A DNA stretch of 64,000 nucleotides, from positions 1,782,501 to 1,846,500 of the forward strand of contig NZ_JAEKFI010000004.1 in NCBI RefSeq assembly GCF_016650635.1. The letters are read 5' to 3'. The notes below the pieces were generated by a model. That model saw only the letters and a list, made by a program, of their open reading frames with translations. It did not search any database and was not told the DNA's origin. Numbering within the stretch: position 1 is the first letter of the stretch; every line of letters begins with the position of its first letter. The translations under genes and the position numbers were made by a program. Origin of the DNA: Pseudomonas sp. TH43. GTDB taxonomy: Bacteria > Pseudomonadota > Gammaproteobacteria > Pseudomonadales > Pseudomonadaceae. This document shows, piece after piece, positions 11,086 to 23,500 of this stretch.

Positions 11086-11184
11086 AAGTTTAGCGCGGCA
11101 CCGATGATCTCAGGGTGCCATTGTTTTTTACCCGGCTAAGCTTCACCATCAAACGCTTTCCCTCCTGCCCCCTGGAAACCTGTT

Positions 11185-11877
11185 GTGGCGGTACGTTTCG
11201 CGATCCCCCGGACTCTGCGCTGGCTAGGCTGCGCACTGCTGCTGGCCGGCGTCATGCTGGGCGGTCTGCATGCCGATTGGGATTTTTCCGCGATCAGCCG
11301 CAAGGCCACGGCGCTTTACGGACCGCTGGGCGCCGGGCAGCAGCGCATCGATGCCTGGCAGAATCTGCTGGCCACGCAGAAACAGGTCAGCGAGATGGAA
11401 AAGCTCAAAGTGGTTAACCTGTTTTTCAATAAACAGATGCGCTACGTCGAAGACATCGATCTATGGGGCGAAGTCGATTATTGGGAAACCCCCATCGAAG
11501 CACTGTGGAAGGGCGCCGGCGACTGCGAAGACTATGCAATCGCCAAGTACTTCAGCCTGCGTCACCTAGGCGTTTCCAGTGACAAGCTGCGCATCACCTA
11601 CGTCAAGGCACTGCGCCAGAACCGCGCGCACATGGTGCTGACTTACTATGCCACCCCCGATGCCATGCCGCTGGTGCTCGACAGCCTGATCGATCCGATC
11701 CAGCCGGCGTCGCAGCGAACCGATTTGCTGCCGGTCTACTCTTTCAATGCTGAAGGTCTGTATTTGCCGGGGGCCAAAGGCAACAAGAAGGTCGGCGACA
11801 CCAAACGCCTGTCACGCTGGCAGGATGTGTTGAAGAAAATGCAGGCCGAAGGTTTCCCGGTCGAAACGATTAACTAG
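11185..11877 (+). CDS. lapG: Periplasmic cysteine protease LapG
   Basis: LapG is a calcium-dependent transglutaminase-like protease that cuts the N terminus of LapA and releases the adhesin and the biofilm when LapD does not sequester it. In these 230 residues a membrane/signal segment at about 10-29 is followed by the papain-like fold. The catalytic triad is readable as Cys114 (AGDCEDY), His149 (RAHMV) and Asp166 (VLDSL), and Asp113 and Glu115 flank the Cys as in the calcium site of the family. It starts with GTG, preceded by GGAAACCT. It lies 14 bases upstream of lapD, in the usual lapG-lapD order. Confidence 0.95.
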   Translation: MAVRFAIPRTLRWLGCALLLAGVMLGGLHADWDFSAISRKATALYGPLGAGQQRIDAWQNLLATQKQVSEMEKLKVVNLFFNKQMRYVEDIDLWGEVDYWETPIEALWKGAGDCEDYAIAKYFSLRHLGVSSDKLRITYVKALRQNRAHMVLTYYATPDAMPLVLDSLIDPIQPASQRTDLLPVYSFNAEGLYLPGAKGNKKVGDTKRLSRWQDVLKKMQAEGFPVETIN

Positions 11878-11891
11878 GAGCACGCGCTCAG

Positions 11892-13838
11892 ATGTCTTTG
11901 TTCAAACAGCTGTTGATCGCTATCTGTCTGTTCCTGGTGATTGCCTTCACCGGCAGCTTCATGGTCAGTCTGGAGAGCTCGCGTACCCAGTACGTCAACC
12001 AGTTGCGCTCCCACGCTCAGGATGCCGCGACGGCGCTGGCGCTGTCGTTGACGCCGAATATCGATGACCCGGCGATGGTCGAGTTGCTGGTCAGTTCGAT
12101 TTTCGACAGCGGTTACTACGCGAGCATCCGCGTCGTCGATCTGAAGACCGATCAGACCATCGTCGAGCGCAACGGCATTCCGGCCGTCACCAATGTGCCG
12201 GACTGGTTCGTCAAACTGATTGGCCTGGAACCGGCCGGTGGCGACGCGCTGGTCAGCCGTGGCTGGGAGCAGGCCGCCAGGGTCGAGGTGGTCAGCCACC
12301 CGATGTTTGCCGTGGCCAAGTTGTGGCAAAGCGCGTTGGGCAGCCTCGGCTGGCTGCTGATCTGCGGCGCAGTGAGTGCGGTGCTCGGCGCGTTGCTGTT
12401 GCGCCGGCAGTTGAAGCCATTGGATTACATGGTCAAGCAGTCCCACGCCATTGCCCGTCGCGAATTCCTCAGCCTGCCGGAGCTGCCGCGCACCCCGGAA
12501 CTGCGGCGCGTGGTGCAGGCGATGAACCAGATGGTCGAGAAGCTCAAGGCGCTGTTTCAGGAGCAGGCCGAACGCAGTGAAAAACTTCGCGCCGAGTCTT
12601 ATCAGGACAACCTCACGGGGCTGGCCAACCGACGCTATTTCGAGATGCAGTTGAACAATCGGGTGAGTAACCCGGAGCAGGCCAGTTCTGGCTATCTGCT
12701 GCTGTTGCGGGTCAAGGATCTGGCCGGCCTCAACCAGCGTCTGGGTGGTCAGCGCACCGATGAACTGTTGAAAGCGGTCGGCGAACAACTGTCGCGCGAG
12801 TGCGCCAAGTACCCGGAAACGCAGAATCTCGTCACCCGTATTCGCGGCGGTGAATTCGCCGTGCTGGCGCCGGGACTGGTCCGTGAAGAAGCGCTGCAAC
12901 TGGCGCAAAACCTCGACGCCGCGCTCGGCAGTTTGCACGCCACGGGCGCGACGGATGTGGCGGCGGTGGCGTCGATTGGTCTGGCGCCGTTCGCTCATGG
13001 CGATTCGCCGCAAGCGGTACTCAGCCTTGGCGATCAGGCATTGGCGCAGGCCGAAGGCCAGGGCGAGCAGAATTGGGCGTGTCTCGATCAGAGCCTCACT
13101 GCAGGCGTTGGCGACGATCACCACGCCTGGCATCGCTTGCTTGATCAGGCCTTGAGTCAGCAGCGCTTTGAGTTGTATTTCCAACCGGTGGTGGCCACGC
13201 AGGACACGCAACTGGTGCTGCATTACAAAGTGCTCTCTCGCTTGCTCGATGATCAGGGCCAGACCATCCCGGCCGGGCGTTTCCTGCCGTGGCTGGAGCG
13301 TTTTGGCTGGACCGCGCGGCTGGATCGCCTGATGCTCGAACGCGTGCTCGAACAGATGAAAGAGCACGAGGATTCGCTGGCGCTGAACCTGTCTTCAGCG
13401 ACCCTGGCCGATCCACAGGCGTTGAACAAAGTCTTCGAGATTTTGCGCGCGCATTCCAACCTCGGCGCGCGCCTGACCCTGGAAATCGGCGAGGAACAGT
13501 TGCCGGAGCAAGCAGTGCTGGAACAGCTGACCCGGCGCCTGCGCGAGCTCAGCTTCTCGCTGAGCCTGCAACGCTTCGGCGGACGTTTCAGCATGATCGG
13601 CAACCTGGCGCGGTTGGGGCTGGCGTACTTGAAGATCGATGGCAGCTACATTCGTGCGATCGATCAGGAGAGTGACAAGCGTTTGTTCATCGAGGCGATC
13701 CAGCGTGCGGCGCACAGCATCGATCTGCCGCTGATTGCCGAGCGGGTCGAGACGGAAGGGGAGTTGGCGGTGATTCGCGAGATGGGGTTGTATGGCGTTC
13801 AGGGGCAGCTGTTCGGTGAGCCCAAGCCATGGCGTTGA
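11892..13838 (+). CDS. lapD: Cyclic-di-GMP receptor LapD
   Basis: LapD is the inner-membrane switch that binds c-di-GMP inside the cell and holds LapG on the periplasmic face. The 648 residues comprise TM1 (about 5-25), a periplasmic output domain with the LapG-contacting Trp125 (RGWEQ), TM2 (about 153-170), HAMP (about 172-228), a degenerate GGDEF domain with RGGEF at 318-322, and an EAL domain in which EAL is replaced by KVL (446-448). Loss of both catalytic signatures fits a receptor without cyclase or phosphodiesterase activity. It is cotranscribed with lapG. Confidence 0.96.
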   Translation: MSLFKQLLIAICLFLVIAFTGSFMVSLESSRTQYVNQLRSHAQDAATALALSLTPNIDDPAMVELLVSSIFDSGYYASIRVVDLKTDQTIVERNGIPAVTNVPDWFVKLIGLEPAGGDALVSRGWEQAARVEVVSHPMFAVAKLWQSALGSLGWLLICGAVSAVLGALLLRRQLKPLDYMVKQSHAIARREFLSLPELPRTPELRRVVQAMNQMVEKLKALFQEQAERSEKLRAESYQDNLTGLANRRYFEMQLNNRVSNPEQASSGYLLLLRVKDLAGLNQRLGGQRTDELLKAVGEQLSRECAKYPETQNLVTRIRGGEFAVLAPGLVREEALQLAQNLDAALGSLHATGATDVAAVASIGLAPFAHGDSPQAVLSLGDQALAQAEGQGEQNWACLDQSLTAGVGDDHHAWHRLLDQALSQQRFELYFQPVVATQDTQLVLHYKVLSRLLDDQGQTIPAGRFLPWLERFGWTARLDRLMLERVLEQMKEHEDSLALNLSSATLADPQALNKVFEILRAHSNLGARLTLEIGEEQLPEQAVLEQLTRRLRELSFSLSLQRFGGRFSMIGNLARLGLAYLKIDGSYIRAIDQESDKRLFIEAIQRAAHSIDLPLIAERVETEGELAVIREMGLYGVQGQLFGEPKPWR

Positions 13839-13853
13839 GTCATTGAAAAACGG

Positions 13854-14030
13854 CCCTCACCCTAGCCCCCTCCCGGAGGGAGAGGGGACTGATTGGGGGA
13901 TATTCGGGAGATACACCGACGTGAGCAACTTGTTTCGAATCCATAATCGACTCGGTTTTTCAGGTCGATGTATGACGCCAGACACTTCGGTCAGCTCCCT
14001 CTCCCCCCGGGAGAGGGCTGGGGTGAGGGG
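13854..14030. repeat. Interspersed inverted repeat (CCCTCACCC...GGGTGAGGG)
   Basis: A left copy reading CCCTCACCCTAGCCCCCTCC (13854-13873, continuing to about 13887) and a right copy ending GGCTGGGGTGAGGGG (13996-14030) form an imperfect inverted pair about 110 bases apart. This is a non-coding element between the convergent lapD and the small 112-residue gene. The type is common in Pseudomonas intergenic DNA and may terminate transcription. Confidence 0.65.
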
Positions 14031-14048
14031 CTTTTGATTCTGAGCGGA

Positions 14049-14387
14049 TCAGATCAACCCTGTCTCTTCATCATCAATCAACTGACTCAACCCGCCCAAC
14101 GCTTCCCGCGCCTGAGTCCGGTCCATCAGTTTGGCCTGTGCCGCCGGTGGCAGGTCGGTGACGCGGATCACGCCTTTCTGGGTCAGCACCTGAATCAGGT
14201 CGTCGAGTACCCGAATCATCTCGAAGTCGCTCTGCTTGAGCTGTTTCAGGCTGGTTTCCACGACCTCGTTGGCGAACCATGCCTGGATTTCATGGCTGTC
14301 GGCCGGCAGCGTTTCCGTGGCTTCGGCGTAGGCCGCGGCTTCCACGCGAATCAACAGACCTTGCGCATCGCGTTGCACGTAAAACAT
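14049..14387 (-). CDS. Small conserved Pseudomonas protein beside lapA
   Basis: This is a 112-residue acidic cytoplasmic protein with no signal peptide or membrane helix. I recognise it only as a conserved Pseudomonas family often mislabelled tryptophan synthase subunit beta-like; it has no resemblance to a PLP enzyme. It is mostly helical in appearance, with a Gln/Leu-rich middle (SLKQLKQSD). It lies downstream of lapA on the same strand, 148 bases away behind a stem-loop, so it may be part of the lapA transcript or independent. The function is unknown. Confidence 0.7.
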   Translation of the reverse strand: MFYVQRDAQGLLIRVEAAAYAEATETLPADSHEIQAWFANEVVETSLKQLKQSDFEMIRVLDDLIQVLTQKGVIRVTDLPPAAQAKLMDRTQAREALGGLSQLIDDEETGLI

Positions 14388-14498
14388 TGAGCATCCCTCA
14401 GAAATGAACCAGCGTCATGCTGTCAGCAGCATAGCCAACTGCGCGCGAGTATGCGGTGCGGCGACGCAATCGTCACCGGTTCGGTGCCTGCAAACGTG

Positions 14499-14523
14499 AC
14501 GGCCGCCCCATAAGGGCGGCCGT
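14499..14523 (-). terminator. Stem-loop after lapA
   Basis: ACGGCCGCCC (14499-14508) and GGGCGGCCGT (14514-14523) form a GC-rich 10-bp stem 12 bases after the lapA stop. On the minus strand the following tract is T-poor, while on the plus strand it is TTTTGTT, so it may stop or stabilise the lapA message rather than act as a classic terminator. Confidence 0.55.
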
Positions 14524-14535
14524 TTTGTTCACGCA

Positions 14536-17500
14536 TCAGCTGTTGTTGTGGTCGACCTTGATGGTCGGATCGCTACCGGCAATTAGGTTGTGGATGTTGG
14601 CGCTCGACCAGTTGTTGCCTTCCAGTTTGATCGTCACATCCGGTGTCGCTGCTGCAGCGTCACCCGAGTTGAACTTGCCCGTCGAGCTGACTTGCAGCGA
14701 CGACGTGCCGTCGACCGTGGTGATCTTCAGGAAGTTGTCGATGGTGCTGCCGGTTTCGCCCTGCAACAGATCACGCAAGTCGATGCGGTCGCCTTCACTG
14801 GCCTTGAAGTCCTTGATCACGTCGTTGCCGGTGTCGCCCGCCTTCCAGACGAAGGTGTCGGCACCGGAACCACCGATCAGGATGTCGTTGCCCTGACCGC
14901 CGATCAGCGTGTCATTACCGGTGCCGCCGAGCAGGATGTCATTGCCTTTGCCGCCATCGAGCAGGTCGTTGCCGCCCGAGCCGAAGAGGATGTCATTGCC
15001 CGCGCCACCCAGCAGCGTGTCGTTGCCGTCATGCGCGCCGGACACATCGAACGCCTGATAGTGCTCGGTGATGTACTGGTGCACGTTGCTGGTGGTGACT
15101 TTGCTGACGTCGACGCCGGTCTGCTGCGCAACGAACGCCTGCATCGCCTGATAACCCTCACCGGCGATGCCGTTGAAGCTCACCAGATCGCCGAACAGGA
15201 TGTCGTTGCCGTCGCCACCGCTGACGGTGTCGTTACCCGGCAGCGTTGCTTCGGTGTGACCGATGATCGAGTTGGCCAGGTCCTTCGGATCGATGTTGGT
15301 TTGCGGTGTTTTATCCGAATCGTATGGCTTCAGATCGTTGAGGCTGACGCCATTGTTCAGGCCGATGGCTTCGACGTTCGACAGACCGCTGAGCAGCGCG
15401 AAGCTGCTGGCCGAGTTGTCGGAGGTGGCCGTCGTGGTGCTGTTACCGGTGCCCGCCAGATTCGACAACTCGTAGGTGCCGTCACCCTGAGCGTGAACCG
15501 TGCCCAGGTTGGTCGTCGACCAGCCGTAGCGGCTCGTGTAGGTCTGCAGTTGGGCAGTGCCGTTGGCGCTGATGCTCAGGTAGTGCGTGTTGTCGATGTA
15601 GGTGCCGAAAGTATCACCCAGCTTGTAGTTGCTGGTGGTCACCACGCTGTCGAACTTCACGCTGCCGTACAGCGTCGGGTTGGTCTGCTCGCCGCTCTGG
15701 TAGTAGGTCGGCTGGCCATCGGTGATGAAGTACGTGAGGTTCTTCGCGCCGGTGTTGGCCACGGCTTCAGTGCTCTGGAAGAAGTTGGCCGTTGCCTTGA
15801 ACACGTCCTCGTAGTTGGTGCCGCCGCCGGACGCCATCGAGTCCAGCACCGCTTTGAGCTGGGTCAGCGCGTTCGGGTCGTTGAGGTTCACCGACACCGA
15901 CTTGTTGACCTGGGTATCGAAGTCCACCAGGAAGATGTTCACCGTCCCCGAATTGCTGCCGCCCAGGCTCTGTTTGAGGGTGTTGAACACCGCCGTCAAC
16001 GAGTCCTTCGCCGCGTTGATCGACGAGGCGCTCATGCTGCCCGAGCTGTCGACCATGAACGCGATGTTGTAGTTGGTGCCCGGCACGACGGTCAGACCGC
16101 CGATGTCGGCAACGATGATGTCGTTGCCGTCGGTGCCGGTGACGGTGTCATCGCCCGAGGTGGCGACGATGGCGTTGTAGACCGCTGGCACCACAGTGAC
16201 CGGAATGGTCGCGGTGCTGCTCGCCGAACCGCCGACCTGTTCGGTGGAGGTCGAGGTCACTGTCAGGTTGAACTGGCCGTTGTAGTACGGCGGTGGTGTC
16301 ACGGTCAGGCTGCCCAGACTCCAGCCGGTGACGTTGGCGTCGCCGCTGGTCGCTGTGACGGTGAAGGTATGACCCGCGCCATCGCTGAGTACCGAGCCGA
16401 CTGGTGCGCCGCTGATCTTCACGCTCAGGGTTTCCGAGCCGTCGGTGTCGGTCAGTGCCGTGGTGATCGCCGACAGCTTCACGGTGGTGCCTTCGGCGCC
16501 CGTGTTGAGCTTGTAGCCGTCGTAATAACCTTCGCCGTTGGTGCCGTGCAGATCGGAGACGGTCACGCCCGAGTTCACCAGATCCTGCACGCCGGTGTAG
16601 ATCGGCACGCCGGCGCTGCTCAGGTCGATCGGCGTGCTGCCGTTGATCGACAGGTTCACATCGTAGCTGCCCGGGCCGCTCTGGTTGTGGTGGTAGATGT
16701 CCAGTGTGTAGTAGCCGCTGGTGGTCGGGGTGAACGAGCCATTGATGGCGCCGCCCGCGCCCCAGGTACCCGAAGCCACGCTCTTGCCGCCGATCGTGAT
16801 CAGCAAGCTGTCATCGGCGATGCCGCTGAAGGTGTAGGTCTTGCCGGCTTCCAGATAAATCAGGCCGGAAGTCTTCGACGCCGTGCCTGCCGCAACGCTA
16901 CCGTCGGACTGCACATTGGTCACGGAACCGCTGGAGTTCGGGGTGCCAGCGCCGTCGATGACGTTTTTCAACGTGGTCGAATCGGCACCGCTACCACTGG
17001 TGCCCAGACCGGACAGACCGGTCCAGACTTCCTTGATCAGCCCGGTGGACTTCACGCTGTTGTCGGCCACGCTCACGGTCGGTGCATCAGCCACAGGCGT
17101 GATGTCGATCTTCACGGTGCCGGTGTTGCCCAGCAGTTGGCCGTCGGTTGGCTGGAACTTGAGCTGCGCGTAGTCGGCCTGGTTGTTGCCCATGCCGGTG
17201 CCGCCGTAACCGTTAACGCCCGACTCGTTGGCATCCGGCATGAAGCGCAGTTTGCCCGCATCGATGTCCGCCTTGCTGAAGGTCTGATTGTTGGCGACGT
17301 CTTTCCAGGTCGAGCCGTCCAGATACTGCAGTTTGCCCTCACCCGGCAGTTGGGTGATTTTGATGCCGAGGCTGCTGGCCGGGCTGTCGACGTCGGTCAC
17401 ACCGAAGGTCGACCAGCCGAGGATCAGCGGTGTGTCTTCAGTGCCGGTAACGTTGGTCGGTGCCGCAACCGGCGCATCGTTGACCGCCACGACGTTGACC

Positions 17501-20500
17501 GTAGTGGTCGCCACGTTTGAGTAGTTGCCGCCATCGGTCACCGTCACAGTGATGATCCGCGGCACGGTGCTCGGGTTCTCACTGCTGTTGGTGAAGCTGA
17601 TGTTCTTGATCGCCTGCATGTAGTCGGCCAGCGTCGCGTTGCCCGACAGCGTCAGGGTCACGGTGCCGTTGGTGCTGTTGGCATTGATCGTGATGCCGTT
17701 GACGCTGTTGCCCAGGTTCAGCGCATCGCCATCCTGACGGTTGGTCAGGATCACGGTGGCGCCGGTGAGCATGGTGCTGTCCGGGTCAGTGATGGTGAGG
17801 TCGGTGTCAGCAATCGACACGCCCGCGCCTGGAGTGTTTTCGGTGAAGGTCACCTTGTAGTCGGCACCGGTCGCGCCGCTGGAGTTGTTGGCGTCTAGGT
17901 CGATGACCGGCGGGGCATCGTTGTCGATGATCGAAGTGCTGACGCTGCCATTGGTGCTGCTGACCGCGAGGTTTTCGAAGTTGCCACCGGTCGCCGAGTC
18001 GATCTTGACCACGAAGTTCTCGGTGCCTTCGGTGATCTTGTCATCGATGGTGGCGACGTTGAACTGCGCGCTGCTGGCGCCTGCCGGGATCTTCACGGTG
18101 TACACGCCGGTGAAGTCCGAACCATCGGCGGCGGTGCCGCTGTAGACAATTTTCAGGGTCACTTCGGTTTGCGCCGGGTGGTTCAGGCTGACGGTGTAGC
18201 TGGCGGTCTGGCCTTCGGTTACCGAGGTGCTGCCGGTGATGCTGACGGTGGTGGTGTCGATGGTGTCGGTGACGTTGGTCACCGCTGGTGTCTTGTCGGC
18301 CACGAGGTTTTCGAAGTTGCCACCGTTGGTGCCGGTGATGGTTGCCTGCACGGTGCCGGCATCTTTGTAGACGTCGTCAGCCGGAGCCGGAACGGTCACG
18401 GTCCCCGTGGTCTTGCCCGCTTCGATGGTGATCACCGAGCCGTTGCTCAGGGTCACGGTGACTGGCGAGCCAGCGGCGTTGGTCAGCGTCGCGGTGTAGG
18501 TGATCGAGCCGCCTTCGGCCACGGTGCCGGTCGCGGACAGCGACAGGTTGGTGGTGTCGATGGTGTCGGTCACGGTGGTGCTGACCGGGGTTTTATCGGC
18601 CACGAGGTTTTCGTAGTTGCCGCCGCTGACGTTGGTGATGGCGTTGGTCAGCGGAGCGTGACCGGTCAACGCATCGTTCGGCGCAATGGCGGTCACGGTG
18701 CCGGTGGTTTTGCCGATGTCGATGGTGATCTGCTGACCATTGGCCAGAGTCACGACGACAGGCGAACCCGTTACCGGCGCGCCAACCGTCGCGGTGTAGA
18801 CGACGTTGCCGCCTTCTACCGCAGTGCCGGTGGCAGTCAGCTTCACGGTGGTGGTGTCGATGGTATCGGTGACGTTGGTCACGGCCGGAGTCGTGCTCGG
18901 CACCAGGTTTTCAAAGTTGCCCCCGGTGGCGTTGCTGATCGTCGCCTGCACCGGGCCCGCATCTTTGTAGACGTCGTCCGCTGGCGCTGCAACGGTTACG
19001 GTGCCAGTGGTTTTACCGGCCTCGATGGTGATCACGGCGCCGTTCGACAGGGTCACGGTCACTGGCGAACCAGCGGCGTTGGTCAGTGTTGCGGTGTAAG
19101 TGATCTGACCGCCTTCGGCCACGGTGCCGGTCGCAGACAGCGACAGGTTGGTGGTGTCGATGGTGTCGGTCACGGTGGTGCTGACCGGGGTTTTATCGGC
19201 CACGAGGTTTTCGTAGTTGCCGCCGCTGACGTTGGTGATGGCGTTGGTCAGCGGAGCGTGACCGGTCAACGCATCGTTCGGCGCGATGGCGGTCACGGTG
19301 CCGGTGGTTTTGCCGATGTCGATGGTGATCTGCTGACCATTGGACAAGGTCACGACGACAGGCGAACCGGTGACGGCTGCACCCACGGTGGCGGTGTAGA
19401 CGACGTTGCCGCCTTCAGCCGCGGTGCCGGTCGCGGTCAGCTTCACGGTGGTGGTGTCGATGGTGTCGGTGACACTGGTCACGGCCGGAGCGGTGCTGGT
19501 CACCAGGCTTTCGAAGTTGCCACCGGTGGCGGTTTTGATCGTTGCCTGGACGTTGCTGGCGTCTTTGTAGACGTCGTCCGCTGGCGCTGCAACGGTCACG
19601 GTGCCAGTGGTTTTACCAGCGTCGATGGTGATCACGGCGCCGTTCGACAGGATCACGGTGACTGGCGAACCAGCGGCGTTGGTCAGGGTGGCGGTGTAAG
19701 TGATCTGACCGCCTTCGGCCACGGTGCCGGTTGCGGACAGCGACAGGTTGGTGGTGTCGATGGTGTCGGTCACGGTGGTGCTGACCGGGGTTTTATCGGC
19801 CACGAGGTTTTCGTAGTTGCCGCCAGTTACGCCGGTGATCGAGTTAGTCAGTGGCGCGTGGCCGGTCAACGCATCATTCGGAGCGGTGGTGGTTACGGTG
19901 CCAGTGGTTTTGCCGACTTCGATGGTGATGTTCTGGCCATTGGCCAAAGTCACGACGACCGGAGAGCCAGTCACAGGCGCACCAACAGTCGCGGTGTAAG
20001 TGACGGTGCCACCCTCAGCCGCCGATTCGGTCGCGGTCAATTTAACGGTAGTGGTGTCGATGGTGTCAGTGACGTTGGTCACCGCCGGAACAGTGCTCGG
20101 CACCAGGTTCTCGAAGTTGCCACCCGTAGCGGTCGAAATGGTTGCTTCGACTTTGCCCGCGTCTTTGTAAACGTCGTCAGCCGGAGCAGCAACGGTCACA
20201 GTGCCGGTGGTTTTACCCGCTTCGATGGTGATGACAGCACCGTTCGACAGAGTCACGGTGACTGGCGAGCCAGCAGCGTTGGTCAGCGTCGCGGTGTAAA
20301 CAATCGAACCGCCCTCGGCGACCGAGTTCGTAGCGGTCAGCGACAGGTTGGTGGTGTCGACGGTGTCGGTGACAGTGGTCGAAACTGGAGTCTTGTCGGC
20401 AACGAGATTTTCGTAGTTGCCGCCGCTCACGCCAGTGATCGCGTTGGTCAACGGTGCGTGGCCGGTCAATGCGTCGTTCGGTGCGGTGGTGGTCACGGTA

Positions 20501-23500
20501 CCGGTGGTTTTACCGACTTCGATAGTGATGTTCTGACCATTGGCCAAGGTCACTACGACCGGCGAGCCAGTCACTGGCGCGCCAACAGTCGCGGTGTAAG
20601 TGACGGTGCCACCTTCAGCGGCAGTCTCGGTTGCGGTCAGTTTGACGGTAGTCGTGTCGATGGTATCGGTAACATTGGTCACCGCAGGAACAGTGCTCGG
20701 CACCAGGTTCTCGAAGTTGCCACCCGTAGCGGTCGAAATGGTTGCTTCGACTTTGCCCGCGTCTTTGTAAACGTCGTCAGCCGGAGCAGCAACGGTCACA
20801 GTGCCGGTGGTTTTACCCGCTTCGATGGTGATGACAGCACCGTTCGACAGAGTCACGGTGACTGGCGAGCCAGCAGCGTTGGTCAGGGTTGCGGTGTAAA
20901 CAATCGAACCGCCCTCAGCCACGGAACCGGTCGCGCTCAGCGACAGGTTAGTGGTGTCGACGGTGTCGGTGACGTTGGTGCTGACAGGAGTCTTGTCGGC
21001 AACGAGATTTTCGTAGTTGCCGCCGCTCACGCCCGTGATCGCGTTGGTCAACGGTGCGTGGCCGGTCAATGCGTCGTTCGGTGCGGTGGTGGTCACGGTA
21101 CCGGTGGTTTTACCGACTTCGATAGTGATGTTCTGACCATTGGCCAAGGTCACTACGACCGGCGAGCCAGTCACTGGCGCGCCAACAGTCGCGGTGTAAG
21201 TGACGGTGCCACCTTCAGCGGCAGTCTCGGTTGCGGTCAGTTTGACGGTAGTCGTGTCGATGGTATCGGTAACATTGGTCACCGCAGGAACAGTGCTCGG
21301 CACCAGGTTCTCGAAGTTGCCACCCGTGGCCGTCGAAATGGTTGCTTCGACTTTGCCTGCGTCTTTGTAAACGTCGTCAGCCGGAGCCGGAACAGTCACG
21401 GTGCCAGTGGTTTTACCCGCTTCGATGGTGATCACTGCGCCGTTCGACAGAGTCACGGTCACTGGCGAACCAGCAGCGTTGGTCAGGGTTGCGGTGTAAA
21501 CAATCGAACCGCCCTCAGCCACGGAACCGGTCGCGCTCAGCGACAGGTTAGTGGTGTCGACGGTGTCGGTGACGTTGGTGCTGACAGGAGTCTTGTCGGC
21601 AACGAGATTTTCGTAGTTGCCGCCGCTCACGCCCGTGATCGCGTTGGTCAACGGTGCGTGGCCGGTCAATGCGTCGTTCGGTGCGGTGGTGGTCACGGTA
21701 CCGGTGGTTTTACCGACTTCGATAGTGATGTTCTGACCGTTGGCCAGCGTTACCACAACAGGTGAGCCAGTCACTGGGGCGCCGACAGTCGCGGTGTAGG
21801 TGACCGTGCCACCCTCAGCCGCCGATTCGGTCGCGGTCAATTTAACGGTGGTGGTGTCGATGGTGTCAGTGACGTTGGTCACCGCCGGAACAGTGCTCGG
21901 CACCAGGTTCTCGAAGTTGCCACCCGTGGCCGTCGAAATGGTTGCTTCGACTTTGCCCGCGTCTTTGTAAACGTCGTCAGCCGGAGCCGGGACAGTCACG
22001 GTGCCGGTGGTTTTGCCCGCTTCGATGGTAATGACAGCGCCGTTCGACAGAGTCACGGTGACTGGCGAACCAGCAGCGTTGGTCAGCGTCGCGGTGTAAA
22101 CAATCGAACCGCCCTCGGCCACAGAACCGGTCGCGCTCAGCGACAGGTTGGTGGTATCGACGGTGTCAGTGACGTTGGTCGAAACCGGGGTTTTGTCTGC
22201 AACGAGATTTTCGTAGTTGCCGCCAGTTACGCCGGTGATCGAGTTAGTCAGTGGCGCGTGGCCGGTCAACGCATCATTCGGAGCGGTGGTGGTTACGGTG
22301 CCAGTGGTTTTGCCGACTTCGATGGTGATGTTCTGGCCATTGGCCAAAGTCACGACGACCGGAGAGCCAGTCACAGGCGCACCAACAGTCGCGGTGTAAG
22401 TGACGGTGCCACCCTCAGCCGTCGATTCGGTCGCGGTCAGTTTGACGGTAGTGGTGTCGATGGTGTCAGTGACGTTGGTCACCGCCGGAACAGTGCTCGG
22501 CACCAGGTTCTCGAAGTTGCCACCCGTGGCCGTCGAAATGGTCGCTTCGACTTTGCCGGCATCTTTGTAAACGTCGTCAGCCGGAGCAGCAACGGTCACA
22601 GTGCCGGTGGTTTTACCCGCTTCGATGGTGATGACAGCACCGTTCGACAGAGTCACGGTGACTGGCGAGCCAGCAGCGTTGGTCAGCGTCGCGGTGTAAA
22701 CAATCGAACCGCCCTCGGCGACCGAGTTCGTAGCGGTCAGCGACAGGTTGGTGGTGTCGACGGTGTCGGTGACAGTGGTCGAAACTGGAGTCTTGTCGGC
22801 AACGAGATTTTCGTAGTTGCCGCCGCTCACGCCAGTGATCGCGTTGGTCAACGGTGCGTGGCCGGTCAATGCGTCGTTCGGTGCGGTGGTGGTCACGGTA
22901 CCGGTGGTTTTACCGACTTCGATAGTGATGTTCTGACCATTGGCCAAGGTCACTACGACCGGCGAGCCAGTCACTGGCGCGCCAACAGTCGCGGTGTAAG
23001 TGACCGTGCCACCCTCAGCCGCCGATTCGGTCGCGGTCAGTTTGACGGTAGTCGTGTCGATGGTATCGGTAACGTTGGTCACCGCCGGAACAGTGCTCGG
23101 CACCAGGTTCTCGAAGTTGCCACCCGTGGCCGTCGAAATGGTCGCTTCGACTTTGCCCGCGTCTTTGTAAACGTCGTCAGCCGGAGCGGCCACGGTCACA
23201 GTGCCGGTAGTTTTGCCCGCTTCGATGGTGATCACTGCGCCGTTCGACAAAGTAACGGTCACCGGCGAACCCGCCGGGTTGGTCAGCGTCGCGGTGTAAA
23301 CAATCGAGCCACCCTCAGCCACCGAGTCACTGGCGGTCAGGTTCAAGTTCGTAGTGTCGACGGTATCCGAAACGGAGGTGTCGGCGGACTTGCCGTCGAC
23401 AGCCAGTTTTTCGTAGTTGCCGCCAGTGGCGCCGTCGATGGTCACGCTCAGCGAGCTACCGCCTGCCAGAGGGCTGTTCGGCGCGACGAAGTTTACGCTG

